10,763 bases of DNA from an uncultured Veillonellaceae bacterium (GTDB lineage: Bacteria > Bacillota > Negativicutes > Veillonellales > Dialisteraceae): assembly GCA_958439155.1 (NCBI GenBank), contig CAUBUJ010000051.1:1-10763 (forward strand). Reading direction: 5' to 3'. Both the position numbers and the translations under genes were made by a program. Shown one piece after another: positions 7,740 to 10,763 of the stretch. Each line of letters opens with the position of its first letter. Within the stretch, counting starts at the first letter, position 1. Under the pieces are notes generated by a model. That model was not told the DNA's origin. It did no database searches and saw nothing but the letters and a program-made list of their open reading frames with translations.

Positions 7740-7769
7740 ATTATAGTCTACAGTAATAGAAAAAATCAA
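7740..7769 (-). promoter_or_regulatory. Sigma70-type promoter for mlaEFD-tolC
   Basis: On the - strand, TTGATT (rc of 7764-7769) is followed after 18 bases by a perfect TATAAT (rc of 7740-7745). Both lie in an AT-rich island of an otherwise GC-rich window. A start near 7733 would give a leader of about 70 bases, beginning almost at the leader hairpin. It sits just after the terminator of the upstream unit. Confidence 0.65.
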
Positions 7770-7800
7770 TAGACTTTTTCTCTGATTTTCCTCTGCATGT

Positions 7801-7832
7801 GAAAAGAAAAAGGGGCCAGGCCCCCTCTTTTC
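7801..7832 (-). terminator. Intrinsic terminator of the S55 gene
   Basis: On the - strand the stop codon runs directly into GAAAAGAGGGGGCC-TGG-CCCC followed by TTTTTCTTTTC. The core is a GGGGC/GCCCC stem with a 3-base loop, flanked by GAAAAG/CTTTTC pairing. It separates this unit from the mla operon. Confidence 0.85.
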
Positions 7833-9756
7833 ACGCGTTTCCTGCCGGCTTGGAAGCCTCTTCTTTTTCATGGGAAGCGTTTTTCATTTCTTCCTTTTCC
7901 TGGTTTTTCAAGGTCAGCCGGAGTTTTTCATTGCGGCTTTTCAGCTTCGCCAGGGCTTTGTCCCGTTCCGCTTCCGGCAGCACCTTGAAGGTGAACTGCC
8001 CGTCGCCGTATACCACATAATCCGTGTCTACCCGGCTCACGGCCGCTTCTTTTTCCTTGGCACCATCCGCCCCGTTTTCGCCGTTCTTCAGGTAATCCGG
8101 CTCTTCCACTTTTTTCTTCTCCTGGATCTTCACGTCCGAGGCGCTGCCCCCGTCTTTTGCGATCATGCTCACTTCCGGATCGAGAATTTCCGCTACGATC
8201 TGGTTGTTCCTGTCTTCCTTCATGAGCTTATTCTGGAGATCTTTGAAATCTTTGTACGTACGGAGCCGTTCCAGAATCTCATCAGTGAGATTGTACTTCT
8301 GCTGCTCCATCAGGTAGGGCAGAGGAATCACGCCGCCGCCGCGCACTTCGAGAATCATGTCCCCGTAGGGCTGGTCCTTCGGTACATTGAATACGAGATC
8401 TTTGTAGAAAATCGTTCCCCGATAGGGCGCAAGGCGCACCCGGACGGAAATGGCATCCCCCGGGCTTACGATCATCGGCGTAGCCGTCGCGTCGAGAAGC
8501 TGCGCTGTCTTCCGCTCCTTCGTCACGTCTACGTCCACCTGGATCCGGCGGAGCGTATACGGCTCGAAGCGGTTCTGTTCCAGAATTTTGACCACATTGT
8601 AGAGCTCGTCTACACTCTTTTCCGCGGCGTCGCTCTTTGCCCAGTACATATTGGACCGGGTGAAAGGTACCTGTTTTTCATTTTCCGGATAGAGGGTGTA
8701 CGTGAGCGCCACGGTGCCCTCGCCCTGCCGGTCGATGACATTGCTCACCGCGTTGTACACCGAAGTGGCGGACAAGGTGGGAAGGAGCGCTTCATCCTGG
8801 ATCATGCGGACTGAAAGATTTTTGACGTTTCCCAGATCGAGATCCCGCACCGACGCGTGGAGCGCCGTCGAATCAGGGATCACGCCGGAAACGCCGCTGA
8901 TGCCGGCGCCCCGGTCCTGGCTCACTTCGCCGATTTCAGCCCCGACAGACCCCAGTTTGAAAGGAATGTTGTGGCTGGGAATCACCGTGAAGATGTAGGA
9001 ATTGTTCATGAAATAGGAAGACGTCCCCTTGCTGCGGAAAGGATGGCCGAACGCCACCATATGGTCGCCGTCCACATAGGTGACGGTGCCGATAGCGCCC
9101 AGCTTGAGGTCCCCTGTGACAAGGGACGCCGCTACAGCGCTCCCCGCTTCGAGGGGGTACGGCGCCTCATCGCCGGCGCCCGATGCCGCCGCATAGGGCG
9201 TCATGTGGAAATCCCCCATTTTCTCTGAGAGATAGTCCATGGCGCTCTCATTGTATCCTGCCGCCATGAGGGGCGTCGTCACCGGGACAAGCCCGTCAGA
9301 AGGTTCCGGCAGAAGGGAAGGAACGCTCTTGTCGTCGATGGTCCAGAGGCGGAGCATGTCGGAAATGGGCGTCACCATGCCGATACGGCCGCCGGACTGG
9401 GGGAAGCCGTAAGCGACAGCCCCCACCAGTTTGCCGTCAATATAGACCGGGCTTCCGCTCATCCCCTGGGCGATGCCGTTGGATGCCTCAATCACAGGGC
9501 CGCTCACTTTCACCAGGATCAGATCGCCGCCGGTGGCGCCCTTATTTTTCATGATTCCCATTACATCGACATCAAAGGTGGTAATATCGCGGCCATGGAC
9601 GACAGTTTTCGCGTAGCCCCTCATGCCTTCCCGCACTTCGGAGACAGGCATAAAAGCCGTTTCCTCTGCCGCCGCGGAAGGAGCCGCGAGGCACGAGCCC
9701 ATGAGAGCCAGCGCCGCGCCAAAAGCCGCTAATTTTCTCTTTCCCAATACACGCAT
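7831..9756 (-). CDS. Exported S55 (SpoIVB-like) peptidase-domain protein
   Basis: A 641-residue exported protein. Residues 1-30 are a signal peptide (KRK, Ala/Leu core, likely cleavage after SAAA). Residues 35-135 contain FMPVSEVREGMRG, a FDVDVMGIM strand and GIAQGMSGSPVYIDGKLVGAV, the serine motif of the S55 family (Ser100 or Ser102). Residues 220-295 contain GAIGTVTYVDG, AFGHPF (His238) and IGEVSQDRGAGISGVSG. In Bacillus subtilis SpoIVB the His block precedes the Ser block and follows a PDZ domain; here the order is reversed and I see no PDZ. The rest (about 300-530) looks beta-rich, and the end (590-641) is charged and helical. Substrate is unknown, and a role in envelope homeostasis rather than sporulation is my inference. 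The ATG at 9756 is chosen because AGCAGGAG (rc of 9762-9769) precedes it. The biotinyl-like gene lies 29 bases upstream. Confidence 0.82.
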   Translation of the reverse strand: MRVLGKRKLAAFGAALALMGSCLAAPSAAAEETAFMPVSEVREGMRGYAKTVVHGRDITTFDVDVMGIMKNKGATGGDLILVKVSGPVIEASNGIAQGMSGSPVYIDGKLVGAVAYGFPQSGGRIGMVTPISDMLRLWTIDDKSVPSLLPEPSDGLVPVTTPLMAAGYNESAMDYLSEKMGDFHMTPYAAASGAGDEAPYPLEAGSAVAASLVTGDLKLGAIGTVTYVDGDHMVAFGHPFRSKGTSSYFMNNSYIFTVIPSHNIPFKLGSVGAEIGEVSQDRGAGISGVSGVIPDSTALHASVRDLDLGNVKNLSVRMIQDEALLPTLSATSVYNAVSNVIDRQGEGTVALTYTLYPENEKQVPFTRSNMYWAKSDAAEKSVDELYNVVKILEQNRFEPYTLRRIQVDVDVTKERKTAQLLDATATPMIVSPGDAISVRVRLAPYRGTIFYKDLVFNVPKDQPYGDMILEVRGGGVIPLPYLMEQQKYNLTDEILERLRTYKDFKDLQNKLMKEDRNNQIVAEILDPEVSMIAKDGGSASDVKIQEKKKVEEPDYLKNGENGADGAKEKEAAVSRVDTDYVVYGDGQFTFKVLPEAERDKALAKLKSRNEKLRLTLKNQEKEEMKNASHEKEEASKPAGNA

Positions 9757-9785
9757 ACAAACTCCTGCTCTATATAACATAGGAA

Positions 9786-10085
9786 TTACTGTTTTTCCAG
9801 CAGAAGGAGCACCGTATTTCTCTCGACAGTGTCTCCTTCCTGTACTTTGACTTCTTTCACTACGCCGTCAGCCGCCGCTTTCGCCGCGGGCACCGGTCCG
9901 GCGATGGTCTCCACCATGGCCAGGACCTGCCCCTCCACGACGGGCGTGCCCGCTTTGATCATGGAAAGCACTTTCCCGCCAAGCACCGATTTCTGTTCAA
10001 TCATTTCCCCTGCCGCGTCCGCCGCGAGCGCTGCCGCCGCCAGAAGAGCCAGAAGCAGAGTCCCTGCTTTATACTGCCATTTCAT
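9786..10085 (-). CDS. Exported small barrel-sandwich (biotinyl/lipoyl-like) domain protein
   Basis: A 99-residue protein: signal peptide 1-25 (MKWQYK, long Leu/Ala core, possible cleavage near ADA or AAG), then one biotinyl/lipoyl-like fold. The two half-motifs are GGKVLSMIKAGTPVVEGQVLAMVE (36-59) and GVVKEVKVQEGDTVERNTVLLLLE (74-97). At the hairpin where carrier proteins have EAMKM, this one has ETIAGPVP, so the modifiable lysine is missing. It is probably a structural periplasmic domain rather than a biotin carrier. Similar half-motifs occur in adaptor proteins of efflux systems, but here they stand alone. GGAGGTGG (rc of 10090-10097) supports the start at 10085. It is first of a two-gene unit with the S55 protein. 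Fold assignment is good; function is unknown. Confidence 0.75.
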   Translation of the reverse strand: MKWQYKAGTLLLALLAAAALAADAAGEMIEQKSVLGGKVLSMIKAGTPVVEGQVLAMVETIAGPVPAAKAAADGVVKEVKVQEGDTVERNTVLLLLEKQ

Positions 10086-10119
10086 AAGACCACCTCCAGG
10101 AAGAGTGGAATGTCTCACA

Positions 10120-10156
10120 GGGAAGGCCTCTCCACAGAAGAACGGAGCCCCTTCCC
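10120..10156 (-). other. Hairpin in the leader of the barrel-sandwich gene
   Basis: Stem GGGAAGG/CCTTCCC (10120-10126 with 10150-10156), a small internal loop, then CTCC/GGAG (10130-10133 with 10144-10147) around a 10-base loop. It lies upstream of the ribosome site with no T-run after it on the - strand, so it is not an ordinary terminator. AT-rich sequence at 10157-10208 may hold the promoter (for example TAAAAT, rc of 10180-10185), but I find no convincing -35 box. Confidence 0.4.
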
Positions 10157-10200
10157 CATTTCTATGAATATCTAATTTCATTTTATCATTATTCATGGCA

Positions 10201-10234
10201 TTTTAAAACTGAGCAGGGAAAAGTATCCTCTCAG
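10201..10234 (-). terminator. Weak terminator after the DUF123 gene
   Basis: On the - strand CTGAG (overlapping the TGA stop) and CTCAG (10209-10213 on +) form a 5-base stem followed by TTTTAAAA. The stem is short and the loop is 16 bases, so it may be inefficient and allow read-through into the next unit. Confidence 0.4.
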
Positions 10235-10763
10235 GTGGTGATCCACTTCTGGAGCCGGTTGATGCAGAAATCTTCTTCCAGCTTCGTAAAGGCGGGAAGA
10301 TGCATGGGGTCTTCATGAAACCCGAAAAGATGGGACGGGCAGGCGCAGTCGGTGCAGCCGAAGCCGGGAATCATCCAGTCCGCGATGGCTCCCGCCGCAT
10401 GGGCCAGGTCATGCTCCAGATCCTCCGCGGTGCGGATGGGAATGGCGCCGACCCACTCCGCACAGGGCCGGAAGTAATCGAGGTGCCAGTGTTTCTTCTT
10501 CCGGATGCGCCGGTGATGGGCGATGCGCTGGTCCAGATGTTTCTTCGCCGAGCCGGTGTACACATAGTACCCTTTGGGAAAATGCATCGTTCCTTTGCTG
10601 CCGATCACAATATCCTTCTCTTCAGGAAGACGGAGAATGATGAGGTAGTCCCCGCGGTTTCCCCCTTCCCGCGCCACAATGGAAAGAGGCGCCGGAAGCA
10701 GGCGCGCCCCCTGGGGCATGGAAAAGGTGTCATCCCAGGAAACCGCTGCCGCTTTCCATTCCA
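10231..10763 (-). CDS. DUF123 (GIY-YIG-like) domain protein, 5' partial
   Basis: At least 176 residues; the frame is open to the window edge (first full codon ends at 10761). The DUF123 domain shows 'GDYLIILRL', 'IGSKGTMHFPKGYYVYTGSA' (a GIY-YIG-like strand pair), 'RIAHHRR...KKHWHLDYF' and the closing signature 'PGFGCTDCACPSHLFGF'. DUF123 belongs to the GIY-YIG nuclease-like clan and is found alone or fused to DNA-repair or SfsA-type nucleases. The ATG at 10719 is a poor start: no ribosome site precedes it, and the upstream residues (EWKAAAVSWDDTFS) look like continuous protein. I therefore infer a longer protein, possibly an SfsA fusion, whose N-terminal part is outside the window. Domain call is sure; the fusion partner is a guess. 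Confidence 0.8.
   Translation of the reverse strand, partial: EWKAAAVSWDDTFSMPQGARLLPAPLSIVAREGGNRGDYLIILRLPEEKDIVIGSKGTMHFPKGYYVYTGSAKKHLDQRIAHHRRIRKKKHWHLDYFRPCAEWVGAIPIRTAEDLEHDLAHAAGAIADWMIPGFGCTDCACPSHLFGFHEDPMHLPAFTKLEEDFCINRLQKWITT

Noticed and set aside
6842..7756. 304-residue His-rich open frame on the + strand over mlaE
   Set aside because: The His/Gly/Arg-rich composition is that of a reverse complement of a membrane protein gene. It crosses the mla promoter and leader hairpin and has no start signals.
9688..9702. Lipobox at Cys22 of the S55 protein (LMGSC)
   Set aside because: Met at -3 and Ser at -1 fit poorly, and a normal signal-peptidase site (SAAA) follows eight residues later. 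Lipidation is possible but not supported.
7831..9756. Evidence that the organism sporulates, from the SpoIVB-like domain
   Set aside because: The order of blocks differs from SpoIVB, no PDZ is seen, and the neighbours are envelope genes. Such proteins are also recalled from non-sporulating phyla.
9786..10085. Biotin carboxyl carrier protein
   Set aside because: The EAMKM lysine is absent and the protein has a signal peptide. No carboxylase or decarboxylase subunit is nearby.
10086..10196. Longer start of the barrel-sandwich gene at 10196
   Set aside because: It would place 37 polar residues before a clean signal peptide and translate through the leader hairpin. GGAGGTGG fits the ATG at 10085.

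Overview
The window looks like a chromosomal segment of a diderm Firmicute (class Negativicutes, Veillonella/Selenomonas/Megasphaera-type), GC-rich by eye. The inference rests on outer-membrane machinery (TolC, an MlaEFD lipid transporter whose MlaD ends in a predicted outer-membrane beta-barrel) next to Firmicute-type features (strong AGGAGG ribosome sites, a SpoIVB/S55-type protein). I see no mobile element, CRISPR array, tRNA or rRNA. All gaps between genes are shorter than 300 bases.

Left part (1-3366, + strand): the 3' part of a QueG-like 2x[4Fe-4S] protein, then a compact SsuA/TauA-type ABC importer: substrate-binding lipoprotein, ATPase and permease, the last two overlapping by ATGA. 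A hairpin at 3392-3438 probably ends this operon and the convergent one.

Middle (3485-7770, - strand): a promoter-like site and a strong leader hairpin precede mlaE-mlaF-mlaD-tolC, packed with a 9-base gap, a 4-base overlap and a 31-base gap. MlaE and MlaF form the inner-membrane ABC core. MlaD has an N-terminal anchor, an MCE domain, a long helical stretch and a C-terminal beta domain ending in a recognisable beta-signal, so one polypeptide could span the periplasm. This matches the trans-envelope MlaD described in Veillonella parvula.

Right part (7801-10220, - strand): a two-gene unit for exported proteins. First comes a 99-residue signal-peptide-bearing barrel-sandwich (biotinyl-like) domain without the biotinylation lysine. 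Then comes a 641-residue S55 (SpoIVB-like) protein whose Ser and His motifs are in the opposite order from sporulation SpoIVB. A strong terminator closes the unit. The last gene (10231-window end, - strand) is a DUF123/GIY-YIG-like protein cut by the window edge, probably the C-terminal domain of a longer protein.

The most interesting material is the envelope block 3485-10085: a one-polypeptide lipid bridge, a co-transcribed TolC with no adaptor or inner-membrane pump beside it, and a neighbouring pair of poorly characterised exported proteins.
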